Source of the DNA: JASLQO01 sp002327525 | GTDB taxonomy: Bacteria > Pseudomonadota > Gammaproteobacteria > Pseudomonadales > Azotimanducaceae | Direction: 5' to 3' | NCBI GenBank assembly: GCA_030744435.1 | Contig: JASLQO010000033.1 | Location: 1 to 41,434 of the forward strand | Length of the DNA stretch: 41,434 bases | Notes under the pieces: generated by a model | What the model was told of the DNA's origin: nothing | Database searches by the model: none | What the model saw: only the letters and a program-made list of their open reading frames with translations | Part shown: positions 1-7,579 of the stretch, piece after piece | Numbering within the stretch: position 1 is the first letter of the stretch | How the letters are laid out: the number at the start of each line of letters is the position of its first letter | Made by a program: the position numbers and the translations under genes

Positions 1-110
1 CTTTCAATCCGCACAATGACTATGTCGTCCTCATCGACTACCGGCTTCTCGACCTGCTCGATGCGCAGGTCCCGGGGAGCGACGAGGGTCGCCGAACGCA
101 TCATCACCAT
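1..110 (-). CDS. Zn-dependent alcohol dehydrogenase family protein, N-terminus only (partial)
   Basis: The first 36 codons of a gene that runs off the left edge. The peptide begins MVMMRSATLVAPRDL and continues with an RIEQV..PVV..DDIV pattern, typical of the first beta strands of the GroES-like domain of medium-chain (zinc-type) alcohol dehydrogenases and quinone oxidoreductases. A good ribosome site (GGGAGG) lies 9 bases upstream of the ATG at 110. It is divergent from the kinase operon at 608, with candidate operators in between. The catalytic zinc ligands and Rossmann domain are outside the window, so the family call rests on N-terminal pattern alone. It could oxidise an alcohol made by the Mo hydroxylases, but that is inference. 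Confidence 0.6.
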   Translation of the reverse strand, partial: MVMMRSATLVAPRDLRIEQVEKPVVDEDDIVIVRIE

Positions 111-181
111 ACCTGCTTTCCTCCCTGGCTCATGTCGTTCACATCGATCGATAATAAAACACGACCGTGGACTTCCGGGAC

Positions 182-196
182 ATGTTCAATGAACAT
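182..196. promoter_or_regulatory. Inverted repeat ATGTTC-N3-GAACAT
   Basis: A perfect 6-bp inverted repeat with a 3-base spacer, about 70 bases upstream of the dehydrogenase start on the minus strand. The size and position suit a dimeric repressor site, but no other copy was noticed in the window, so the cognate regulator is unknown. Confidence 0.3.
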
Positions 197-224
197 CAAT
201 GAAATTTAGAACCTGTTCCGGCGT

Positions 225-240
225 GGGTAACATTTGACCA
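225..240. promoter_or_regulatory. Candidate TetR operator, site A
   Basis: Reads GGGTAACATTTGACCA and matches 12 of 16 positions of the palindrome found next to the TetR gene (TTGTAACATGTGACAA on one strand). It lies in the divergent region between the dehydrogenase and kinase genes. Confidence 0.4.
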
Positions 241-277
241 TGAGCATATACGGGTTTCCCCTGCTATGGCTATATAC

Positions 278-293
278 ATGATACCTGTTACAT
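278..293. promoter_or_regulatory. Candidate TetR operator, site B
   Basis: The minus strand reads ATGTAACAGGTATCAT. It matches 11 of 16 positions of the TetR-adjacent palindrome, is itself an imperfect dyad (ATG..AC..GT..CAT), and shares 13 of 16 positions with site C at 2161-2176. Confidence 0.4.
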
Positions 294-607
294 AAAGACT
301 GGCAATGAATAGGGAAGGAAGCACCCTCACCCACGGCGGCACCGGGGTATACTCAGGCCGCACAGCATCTGTGTTGTGCCAGAGTCAGCTGCTCTGCGCT
401 GGTCTGCAGTGTGGTAGGGAGCACCAACGTGATATACATGTACGCCCAAATTCGCCAAATGTGCGGCCAGGCTTGCGCCGTGTCTCGAGTCGGAAAGCTC
501 GGAGACATTCGAAGATATCTGAAGATAATGGAAGTGATGCCCCATGCGCACTAGCACGATGACTACCACGACAACGAATTTGTATCGATCGGTGGAGGCT
601 TAAGTCT

Positions 608-1645
608 GTGGATTCGCCGGCCAATATCGTCAGGGATGCCGACTTCAATGCGCGAATCGTCGCCTATCTGCGCCGTCAGCTACCGCAAGCGCAGGATCTC
701 GTCGCAACGGTGTTACGTATCATGGGCGGACGGTCGTGGGACGTTTACGGCGTCCAGGCGCGCTGGCAGGAAGACGGTGAGGCTACCGCCACCGACTTCG
801 TCTTTCGCGTGGCCCCCCCGGGGGGCATCCTGGAGCCACACGACCCTTCGCTGGAATTTCGTCTCATCGATACGTATGCACGTAACGGTCTGCCGGTCCC
901 GAAAACCTACTGGCTCGAACTGGATCCCGCCGTTCTCGGCCAGCCCTTTTACGTCATGGAATGGATCAGAGACGAGATTCCCGAACTCGACGACCCGCGC
1001 TTCGATGATCCGGCGGAAAAACAGCGCTACGGCCTCGAATTCGCGGGAACCCTCGCGAAGATACACAGTCTGGACTGGCGGGCGGAGAAACTCGACGAAT
1101 TCCTGCCGCCCGGCACGGTGTCCGGCGAAGACCCCATAGATCGCGAAATCGCCTGGTGCGAGGCCCGCGTCGCCGAGTTCTCGCTACCACCGAATCCCGG
1201 GTTACGCGCTGTTTTCCAATGGCTGCGCGCCAATCGTCCCCGAATGCGTGAGGAAGACCAGCGTCTGGTGTATGGCGACTATCGCTTCGACAATTTTTTT
1301 TGGTGCAGCGGCCGCATCACCGCGCTGCTCGACTTCGAAATGGCTCTGATCGGTCATCCCATGGAAGACATCGCGTTCGCCCGTTTTCTTTCCGGCTGGG
1401 CCGGCATTCACGGGGATCAGATCCGTCACTATGAGGATATTTCCGGCATCACCGTAGATGAGGATCTGGTTGCCTACTTCATGGTCCTCAAGCATGCTCA
1501 GATCAACGTTATCGTGGGTCTGGCCGGACTCGATGCCATCAACAAAGGACGAGTGAAAGACTCCCGGGCACTGAGCCTAGCTAATGGTGCGCACGTTCAA
1601 TCCAGCGCACTGCTGGGTGCCATCCTTCAGGCAGGTGGCCAATGA
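608..1645 (+). CDS. Aminoglycoside-phosphotransferase-fold kinase (LvaA / hydroxysteroid kinase type)
   Basis: A 345-residue kinase of the APH/choline kinase fold, family 'phosphotransferase family protein'. The Brenner-like loop reads YGDYRFDN at residues 222-229: Asp224 is the expected catalytic base, Asn229 and Asp242 (in LDFE) the metal ligands, and the usual His of HGD is Tyr222. Relatives include the N-terminal kinase part of ACAD10/11 and LvaA, which phosphorylates 4-hydroxyvaleryl-CoA. The Sterolibacterium 25-hydroxysteroid kinase plays a comparable part in anaerobic sterol breakdown. It starts at GTG 608, the same codon used by the decayed copy at 30133. Its stop overlaps the next gene (ATGA at 1642-1645), so the two are translationally coupled. 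I infer that it phosphorylates a hydroxyl group created by the Mo enzyme encoded downstream; whether the substrate is a free alcohol or a hydroxyacyl-CoA cannot be read from sequence. Confidence 0.85.
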   Translation: MDSPANIVRDADFNARIVAYLRRQLPQAQDLVATVLRIMGGRSWDVYGVQARWQEDGEATATDFVFRVAPPGGILEPHDPSLEFRLIDTYARNGLPVPKTYWLELDPAVLGQPFYVMEWIRDEIPELDDPRFDDPAEKQRYGLEFAGTLAKIHSLDWRAEKLDEFLPPGTVSGEDPIDREIAWCEARVAEFSLPPNPGLRAVFQWLRANRPRMREEDQRLVYGDYRFDNFFWCSGRITALLDFEMALIGHPMEDIAFARFLSGWAGIHGDQIRHYEDISGITVDEDLVAYFMVLKHAQINVIVGLAGLDAINKGRVKDSRALSLANGAHVQSSALLGAILQAGGQ

Positions 1646-2148
1646 ATCCGTCAATTACCGTCATTCTGCGCACCTTGAAGGCGAGCCTCGAGGAGCACGT
1701 CATCCCGGAGCTCGACAGCAACTTCGCACGGGGTCAGGCCGGTCAGGTCGCCGTGACCCTCGACTGGCTTGCCGAGGGTTTCGAAAAATCTCTGCAGAAA
1801 GTCCGCGAAGGCAATGCCGGGGTCACGGACGCACTCGAGACCGTAAGCACTCAACTTCAGCGGCTCGCTGAGGATGACACAGCGCAATCGGATCATTGGA
1901 ACACAGCCAATGATGCACTTAGGGCAGCGTTGAGCGCCACGATGGAGGACAGCTCGGCTGGCGAGCGCGCACAACAAACGCAACTCTTCGAAGTCTTGGA
2001 CGATCTGGTGATTGCAGCCGGCGTGCCAAGAGGCGGAGACGAGGGCACCGGACCACTGTGGGCTGCACTGCACCAGGCGCTGGTTGAACTCGCCCAGACA
2101 GAGACCTACATGGGAACCGTTCCGCTGCCAAAACACCACTGGCGTTGA
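1642..2148 (+). CDS. Small helical partner of the phosphotransferase (LvaB / DUF6285-like)
   Basis: A 168-residue, mostly helical soluble protein with no signal peptide or known catalytic motif. It overlaps the kinase gene by 4 bases. An equivalent partner occurs beside the second kinase (21696-22139), and both share a core pattern (VIPELDSNFARGQAG here, VIVPDAQDEWARFNAG there) followed by amphipathic helices. In Pseudomonas putida the levulinate kinase LvaA needs a small uncharacterised partner, LvaB. I think such proteins are catalogued as DUF6285, but I could not check. The C-terminus ends HHWR, and the same ending is preserved out of frame in the pseudogene at 30133-30707. Its function is probably to stabilise or activate the kinase (inference). 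Confidence 0.7.
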   Translation: MNPSITVILRTLKASLEEHVIPELDSNFARGQAGQVAVTLDWLAEGFEKSLQKVREGNAGVTDALETVSTQLQRLAEDDTAQSDHWNTANDALRAALSATMEDSSAGERAQQTQLFEVLDDLVIAAGVPRGGDEGTGPLWAALHQALVELAQTETYMGTVPLPKHHWR

Positions 2149-2160
2149 CCCGCTTAATAG

Positions 2161-2176
2161 GTGTAACGTGTATCAT
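2161..2176. promoter_or_regulatory. Candidate TetR operator, site C
   Basis: Reads GTGTAACGTGTATCAT, 11 of 16 matches to the TetR-adjacent palindrome and 13 of 16 to site B. It sits in the 105-base gap before the beta subunit gene, which suggests a second, separately controlled promoter for the Mo enzyme genes inside this gene row. Confidence 0.4.
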
Positions 2177-2253
2177 GTTCTTTATTTCGTGCCCTGTGCA
2201 CATAAGCCGGCCAGGCTGTACGGCCGCCGGCACACCAGAAAAAGGGAGTGCTG

Positions 2254-3297
2254 ATGGCTGATCCCAACAGACAGCTGGCCATGGTCATTGATCTCAACAA
2301 GTGCATGGGCTGCCAGACCTGCACGGTGGCCTGCAAGGTCCGGAACACCAACGACAAGGGCATGGATCACCAGTGGTGGATGAAGGTCACCACCATGCCG
2401 GGCCGCGGCTACCCCAAAGACTGGGAGCAGATGGGCGGCGGCTACGATGCCGACGGTAACGTCATGCTGGGTAAGAAGCCCGAGGCGGACGACTACGGTG
2501 GTGAGGCCATGGAGTTCAACTACGAAGAAGTGATCTATGGCCGACAGGGACAGGAAGTGCACCTGGCACCGCGGGTCAAGCCGAGCTGGGGTCCCAACTG
2601 GGAAGAGGACGTGGGTAGCGGAGAATGGCCGAACGCCTACTTTTTCTACCTGCCGCGGTTGTGTAACGGGTGCAACAAACCGAGTTGCGCGGGCGCGTGT
2701 CCGCACGATGCCATCTCGAAACGCAAACAGGACGGCATCATCGCGATCGATCAGCGCACCTGCGAGACCTGCAGTTCCCAGGACTGCATGAGCGGCTGCC
2801 CTTACAAGGAGATCTACTACAACCCGGTGACCCTGTCTGCCCAGAAGTGCGACGGGTGTGTGGATCGAGTCGAAGACGGCGTGGCACCCGCGTGTGTGCG
2901 TGGCTGCCCCGGACGAGCCATGTGGGTGGATTATCTGGACAACGAGGCAGGCACGGTCCACAAGGCGGTGAAGCAATACGAAGTGGCGCTTCCGCTGCAT
3001 CCCGAGTTTGGAACGGAACCCAACGTGTTCTACGTGCCTCCCATTGGTCCACCGTCTTACAACGAAGACGGGACGCTCAACGAGGACGAGCCGAGAGTGC
3101 CCATCGAGTATCTTGAGAAGCTGTTTGGACCCCGGGTGCACGACGCACTGACGACACTCAGGGCGGAGATGGCCAAGCGGCGGCGGGAGCCGAAGGAGGA
3201 ATCCGAGCTTACGGATGCCCTGGTCGCCAAGCGCTATCCCGAACTGCTGGGAGAGCTCGGCAATGATCCCGGAGGAATCGAGGAGGTAAGAGCGTGA
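2254..3297 (+). CDS. Type II DMSO-reductase-family beta subunit (four-cluster ferredoxin), beta1
   Basis: A 347-residue Fe-S electron-transfer subunit of the NarH/EbdB/S25dB type. It has four Cys groups: C17-C20-C23-C27, C137-C140-C145-C149, C170-C173-C178-C182 and C199-C202-C214-C218, giving 16 cysteines. In the classical type II beta subunit (and in beta2 of this window) the second residue of group three is Trp or Tyr, giving one [3Fe-4S] cluster. Here it is Cys173 with longer spacing (CX2CX4CX3C), so all four clusters may be [4Fe-4S]. The start is ATG 2254, 5 bases after AGGGAG; a GTG six bases earlier overlaps that site. Its stop overlaps the chaperone start by 4 bases. It should carry electrons from alpha1; no gamma subunit gene follows. 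Confidence 0.95.
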   Translation: MADPNRQLAMVIDLNKCMGCQTCTVACKVRNTNDKGMDHQWWMKVTTMPGRGYPKDWEQMGGGYDADGNVMLGKKPEADDYGGEAMEFNYEEVIYGRQGQEVHLAPRVKPSWGPNWEEDVGSGEWPNAYFFYLPRLCNGCNKPSCAGACPHDAISKRKQDGIIAIDQRTCETCSSQDCMSGCPYKEIYYNPVTLSAQKCDGCVDRVEDGVAPACVRGCPGRAMWVDYLDNEAGTVHKAVKQYEVALPLHPEFGTEPNVFYVPPIGPPSYNEDGTLNEDEPRVPIEYLEKLFGPRVHDALTTLRAEMAKRRREPKEESELTDALVAKRYPELLGELGNDPGGIEEVRA

Positions 3298-3926
3298 CTA
3301 CCATGGAATTGAAAGCACCTGACGCCGTCATGGCAGGTCATCAGAGCAAGCTCTACGCGCTGCTCTCCCAGGCTTTCCGCTATCCGACGGATGAGTTTTA
3401 TGAGATGGCGAGTAGTGGACGGCTGGCCGAGGAGATTTCGGAAGCCGCAGCGGGGCTGGGCTACGCTGTGAGCGTACCAGATCTGGCAACAGGCAACCTG
3501 GAGGAGACTCAGCAGGCTCACGTGGAGCTGTTCGAGCTTGGCGGGGACGCCGGGCCGCCGGCGTTTATCTACGAGGGGGAATACGGTGGCGGCCGCCTCG
3601 GCGTGATGGAGGACGTGCTGCGCTTCTATGACCACTTCGGCATCAGTCCAAGCCTTGATGAGGACACGCGCGACCGCCCGGATCACATCGCCAACGAGTT
3701 GGAGTTCATGCACATCCTCTCGTTCCAGGAGGCGGGGGCACTTGAGAACAGTTCGGAGGGCGGTGCGTATCGTCAGGCCGGACAGGATTTTCTGCGCTTC
3801 CACCTGGTGGACTTCACCAGGTGGATCGCGGATCGAACGGAGCCCAAGGGCACCCCGCTGTATTCCGGCATTGCGGCGCTGGCCCGAGACGTTTGCCAGC
3901 AACACCTGCAGTATCTGAGATCATAA
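3294..3926 (+). CDS. TorD/NarJ-type molybdoenzyme maturation chaperone
   Basis: A 210-residue all-helical chaperone of the TorD/DmsD/NarJ superfamily, as found in ebd, ddh and ser operons. Diagnostic segments are GPPAF..EGEYGG near residue 82, RFYDHFG near 107 and the PDHIANELEFMH signature near 125-137. GTG at 3294 is preferred because GAGGAGG ends about 7 bases upstream and the codon overlaps the beta1 stop; ATG 3303 would sit too far from that site. It is placed between the beta and alpha genes, so it probably serves insertion of the bis-MGD cofactor into alpha1. A paralogue sits at 29418-30128. Confidence 0.9.
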   Translation: MTTMELKAPDAVMAGHQSKLYALLSQAFRYPTDEFYEMASSGRLAEEISEAAAGLGYAVSVPDLATGNLEETQQAHVELFELGGDAGPPAFIYEGEYGGGRLGVMEDVLRFYDHFGISPSLDEDTRDRPDHIANELEFMHILSFQEAGALENSSEGGAYRQAGQDFLRFHLVDFTRWIADRTEPKGTPLYSGIAALARDVCQQHLQYLRS

Positions 3927-3939
3927 AAGGAGTGACAGG

Positions 3940-6744
3940 ATGAAAGTCGACCTGAGAACAGAAGGTCTCGAATTTGATGACGGCCTGCAGGAGGTCGCCG
4001 CGTTCGACATCCACGGTGTCCGCGCAAAGCCCATCATCTGGGACTCGATCAACAAGATCACCCACGATGCAAATTGTGGCCAGCAACTTCAATGCGCGTT
4101 GAATGCCTTTGTCTGGAAGGGGGTGGTACTGCGAGAGGAGCAGACGGGCAACTACCGGCCACCCAACGATCCGGACTGTCCCGACCACAATCCACGCGGC
4201 TGCAACAAGGGGCTGTGCTGGTCCCATGCCATGTATTCGCCGGGCCGCATCAAGCATCCGTACAAGCGGGCCGGTGAGCGGGGTGAGGGCAAGTGGCAGC
4301 GAATCTCGTGGGATCAGGTCCTGAAAGAGATTGGCGACAAACTGCTCGACGTGATGGTCGAGCACGGACCCAAAACCATTGTCAATGGTGTGGGACTCGA
4401 AGGTGGTGCGGCTTCCGGGACCGGGGCGACGTTTGTTCTTGCGTCCGGCGCTGGCACGCCCACGATCCCCCAGCTCAACACAGAGATCGCTGACGACCAG
4501 GACGGGGCGATCGAGATGTTCGGCAATTCCAGTTTTGGCGACTCCATCGACAACTGGTATTACTCGGATATTCTCGTCGTCTGGTGCGCCAATCCCTCCT
4601 ACACGCAGATCACCAACTATCACTATATTACCGAAGCCCGCTACAACGGCACCGAGGTATGGGTGATCAACACCGACTACAGTGCTTCATCGATACCGGC
4701 AGATCTGTGGGTGCCGGTGACGCCGGGCTCCGATGCCGCGCTGTGGCTCGGGATATGCCAGGTGCTGATTGCGGAAGGCCTTCACAAAGAACCTTTCATC
4801 AAGGAGCAGAGCGACCTGCCTCTGCTGGTGCGTTGCGACAATAGCAAATACTTGCGCGAGACGGATCTGAAAGAGGATGGCCGCGACTACGTCTTCTATA
4901 TGTTTGATGAAAACTCCGGCGAAGTCGTTGAGGCGCCTTACAAGAGCCTGCTGCTGGAGGAAGTAAATCCGGCCCTGGAAGGCGAATGGCAGGTGGACAC
5001 ACTCACCGGCCCAGTGAATGTGCGACCTGTTTTCGCCAACTTCAAGGAAATGCTCGACCGCGACTACACGCCCGAGCAGGCATCCGTTGCCTGCGGCGTT
5101 CACCCGGACGTCATCCGGACCATGGCCCGCAAGTTCGGCAAGGCCAACGGTGTGTGCCAGGCAAGTGCCACTTACGGAGTGGGTAAGTACTACCACGGCA
5201 ACCTGATGCAGCGCGCAATGTGCTCCGCCTGGGTGCTCTGCGGACACATCGGACACAAGGGAACGGGCATCAATGCCATGAACGGCATCATCACGGTGGA
5301 CAGTGTACCGCCAGATGGTGCGAGCGGGCCATCCATGCCGGATCTTGATCCGTCCATGTTCGAAGAGTGGGGGGAACGTGGGTTTTCAGCGTATCGCATG
5401 AAAAAGGAAGTGTTCGGCCTGATCGAGCAGGAGATGCTGAACTCCAGCGCGCTGTTCTACTGGCTGCATGCGGGCCTGCTTGAGTTGAGCAAGGAGAACA
5501 ACAGCTGGGATCCGGACCTCAAACGGCCGGTCGGTGAATACTGGGACGAGGCCTTCGAAAGCGGTAAGCGGGGTGTCTATCCCCCGCCGGGAACCGATCC
5601 GAAGGTGATGTTAGTGTCGGGCGGTGATCCCGTTCGCCGGATTCGGTCAAATCAACACCTGATTGAGACACTGTTTCCGAAGCTGGAGATGATCCTCGTG
5701 TCGGATGTGCGCTGGAATGCCACGTCGCGCTGGGCGGACTACGTGTTACCTGCCTGTGGGTACTACGAGCGCTCGTCGGTACGGGCCGTCTCCGTGTTCA
5801 ACAGCCCGTTCGCACACCTCACCGTGAAGTCGTCGGAACCCCTGTATGAAAGCCGGAGCGACTACTGGATCGGTGTAATGATCGTGCGCTCGCTTGCAGA
5901 GCGGGCGAGAGAGCGAGGCATCTCGACAGTGACCGATCCGCTCACAGGTCGGGAGTTCAAGATTGACGAGATCGATGACAGGGCCACGGCTGGTGGCAGG
6001 TTCACCGAGAATGACGATGAGGCCGTAGCCGCCCATACGTACGACAACGGCACCAATATTGATCTACCAGACTGGGAGGCCCTCAAGAAGCGGGGGTGGG
6101 CCGAGTTCACCGGCCTCAGCGAGAATATGGTCTCCGCGCAGGAGTTTGCCGGCGAGGTCAGTCCGGGCGATCCCTGGATTCCACTGACCTGGCACACCGA
6201 CAAGAAGGAGCCGTGGACCACCTTGACCGGACGCATTCAGTTCTATATCGACCATGACTGGTTTATCGAACTTGGCGAAGACCTGACGGTTCACAAGGAA
6301 TCGATAAAGGCAGGCGGCGATTACCCGATCCAGCTGATCGGCGGGCACGCCCGCCACAGCATTCACTCCACCTGGTCGGACAATGCCATCATCCTGCAAC
6401 TTCAACGGGGTGAGCCTCTGATGTGGATGAACAACACCGATGCCGAAGATCGCGGCATCGAAGATGGCGACATGGTCAAAGTGTCCAATGATATGGGGGA
6501 TTTCCAGATCCAGGTGATCACCTCGGCCGCAATGCGGCCCGGACTGGCAGCCATCTATCATCACTGGACCAACCTGCAGCACAAGAACTGGAAGCAATAT
6601 CAAACGGTCATGCCGACGCCATTCAACCCGGTTGAAATGGCGCCGGTCACCTACTCGGAATACCCGAATCTGCACCGCGATATCTGGTGTGGCGAGCCGG
6701 GCTTCAACGACCGCGATACTCGGGTGGAGGTGCGGAGCATTTAG
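3940..6744 (+). CDS. Type II DMSO-reductase-family catalytic alpha subunit, alpha1 (no Tat signal)
   Basis: A 934-residue bis-MGD molybdenum subunit, related to ethylbenzene and steroid C25 dehydrogenases. The N-terminal FS0 cluster site is His42-X3-Cys46-X5-Cys52-X35-Cys88, whereas NarG-like enzymes use HX3CX3CX34C. The candidate Mo-ligating Asp lies in the EIADD segment (182-186). Later blocks (GTDAAL-like 'GSDAALWLG', KYYHGNLMQR, GGDPVRRIRSN, GGHARHSIHSTWSDN, IEDGDMVKVSND) are typical of the family. The start is fixed by AAAGGAG 8 bases before ATG 3940. The N-terminus (MKVDLRTEGLEFDDG) has no twin-arginine or other signal, unlike alpha2 and alpha3, so a cytoplasmic enzyme is likely. It probably catalyses water-dependent hydroxylation or another oxidation; the substrate is unknown. 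Confidence 0.93.
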   Translation: MKVDLRTEGLEFDDGLQEVAAFDIHGVRAKPIIWDSINKITHDANCGQQLQCALNAFVWKGVVLREEQTGNYRPPNDPDCPDHNPRGCNKGLCWSHAMYSPGRIKHPYKRAGERGEGKWQRISWDQVLKEIGDKLLDVMVEHGPKTIVNGVGLEGGAASGTGATFVLASGAGTPTIPQLNTEIADDQDGAIEMFGNSSFGDSIDNWYYSDILVVWCANPSYTQITNYHYITEARYNGTEVWVINTDYSASSIPADLWVPVTPGSDAALWLGICQVLIAEGLHKEPFIKEQSDLPLLVRCDNSKYLRETDLKEDGRDYVFYMFDENSGEVVEAPYKSLLLEEVNPALEGEWQVDTLTGPVNVRPVFANFKEMLDRDYTPEQASVACGVHPDVIRTMARKFGKANGVCQASATYGVGKYYHGNLMQRAMCSAWVLCGHIGHKGTGINAMNGIITVDSVPPDGASGPSMPDLDPSMFEEWGERGFSAYRMKKEVFGLIEQEMLNSSALFYWLHAGLLELSKENNSWDPDLKRPVGEYWDEAFESGKRGVYPPPGTDPKVMLVSGGDPVRRIRSNQHLIETLFPKLEMILVSDVRWNATSRWADYVLPACGYYERSSVRAVSVFNSPFAHLTVKSSEPLYESRSDYWIGVMIVRSLAERARERGISTVTDPLTGREFKIDEIDDRATAGGRFTENDDEAVAAHTYDNGTNIDLPDWEALKKRGWAEFTGLSENMVSAQEFAGEVSPGDPWIPLTWHTDKKEPWTTLTGRIQFYIDHDWFIELGEDLTVHKESIKAGGDYPIQLIGGHARHSIHSTWSDNAIILQLQRGEPLMWMNNTDAEDRGIEDGDMVKVSNDMGDFQIQVITSAAMRPGLAAIYHHWTNLQHKNWKQYQTVMPTPFNPVEMAPVTYSEYPNLHRDIWCGEPGFNDRDTRVEVRSI

Positions 6745-6787
6745 GGCCTCGATCCGCGAGTGCGCGATCGGCTACCGGAGGTACGCG

Positions 6788-7270
6788 ATGGTTGAATATA
6801 CGGAAGAAGAGCTGCGGGAACGCGCATGGGAGGATCTGAGTCCTTTCCGGCTCGATAAGGAAGGGATCGACCAGGTGATCGACGAGGCCGCGGGTTGCGC
6901 CGTGACCTGGGTCGCACCGAACGGGCGCGCAATGGGGGTCTGGGTCAGCCACGCCGTCATCGATGGAGAGGTCTGGGTGACGACGACCGGTAATCGTTCG
7001 AAAACCAGAGCCTGGCATCGCGATCCCCGAACGGTAGCGGTATTCGGTGGACCGCGAGGCTCTGTGACGCTGGTCGGAAACGTCGAATTGAGTGACGATG
7101 CAGTGCAGCGTACGAGCTTCTTGAACGCCCTCTATGACAGGGGAATCGGAGATAGATCGGAAGAAGGGCGGGCAGCTTTCCTGAAGCACATGGACAGCTC
7201 GGGCCGCGTGACCGGTCCGATCAAAGTGGAGAAGTACATTACGTTCGACCCGCAGAAGCTCGTGCGGTAG
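6788..7270 (+). CDS. Pyridoxamine 5'-phosphate oxidase-like flavin/deazaflavin-binding protein
   Basis: A 160-residue split beta-barrel protein of the PPOX/FDOR superfamily. The pattern GRAMGVWVSHAV..GEVWVTTTGNRSK followed by DPRTVAVFGG is typical of these FMN- or F420-binding oxidoreductases. ATG 6788 is chosen because GGAGG lies 6 bases upstream; the frame is open further upstream into alpha1 but without support. A second member, homologous at its C-terminus (KYITFD..KL ending), enters from the right edge at 41287-41434. The last gene of the kinase/Mo-enzyme operon. The specific reaction is unknown. Confidence 0.8.
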   Translation: MVEYTEEELRERAWEDLSPFRLDKEGIDQVIDEAAGCAVTWVAPNGRAMGVWVSHAVIDGEVWVTTTGNRSKTRAWHRDPRTVAVFGGPRGSVTLVGNVELSDDAVQRTSFLNALYDRGIGDRSEEGRAAFLKHMDSSGRVTGPIKVEKYITFDPQKLVR

Positions 7271-7353
7271 GCGCTGGAGCGCTCGGTGGCGCCCAGCTGA
7301 TCTTGTTCCCGGCAGGATGAGTCGGAGATAGAGGGTGTCGGCGATCAGAACGA

Positions 7354-7546
7354 TCAGGGGCTGGCCAGTTCTTGCAGTTCATCATCGGCACCCATGGCTG
7401 AAGCCAGTCTGATGTCCACGGCCCGCTCCCCGCATGACTATCACGCGGGTGCTGAAATCCAGAATCTTCGATTTGAGATATTCGACCCGCTCTCTCACCA
7501 TGGTTTCAGTGAGCGTGTTCAACCGCCCGGGCCGATTCAGAGTCAT
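7354..7546 (-). pseudogene. Enoyl-CoA hydratase/isomerase (crotonase) remnant
   Basis: Directly downstream of the CoA-transferase on the same strand. The frame from ATG 7546 reads MTLNRPGRLNTLTETM then RVIVMRGAGRG, a clear crotonase N-terminus (consensus LNRPxxLNAL ... VVLTGAGRGF). The frame then stops at 7382-7384. In a shifted frame the sequence continues as DIRLASAMGADDEL, resembling the later crotonase DIRIAS segment, and ends at 7354. At most about 60 residues of a roughly 260-residue enzyme remain, so it has lost most of its length by internal deletion and frameshift and cannot be active. The rest of the gap (7271-7353) shows nothing. Confidence 0.7.
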
Positions 7547-7579
7547 CTGAGTGTGTTCAACAACCCCTGGATACGGGAA

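Larger units (their letters stand above)
111..607. other. Divergent intergenic region with candidate operators
   Basis: About 500 bases between the divergent dehydrogenase (-) and kinase (+) genes. The left half is AT-richer than its surroundings and holds a 6-bp inverted repeat at 182-196 and two copies of the TGTAAC-type palindrome at 225-240 and 278-293. The right half (300-600) has only weak, poorly supported reading frames. One 38-codon frame (438-554) reads like protein but matches no family I recognise, so this half may be old, decayed coding sequence. Confidence 0.5.

Noticed and set aside
305..562. 85-codon frame on the plus strand before the kinase gene.
   Set aside because: No ribosome site, unlikely composition and no recognisable family; competing frames on both strands are equally open.
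2182..3141. Long antisense frame opposite beta1.
   Set aside because: The plus strand encodes a clear four-cluster Fe-S protein; the antisense frame reflects GC-rich codon bias and has no family pattern.
2254..6744. Identification of the beta1-chaperone-alpha1 genes as a respiratory nitrate reductase (narGHJI).
   Set aside because: There is no NarI gene, the alpha sequence lacks NarG-specific segments, and the gene order and neighbours are catabolic.
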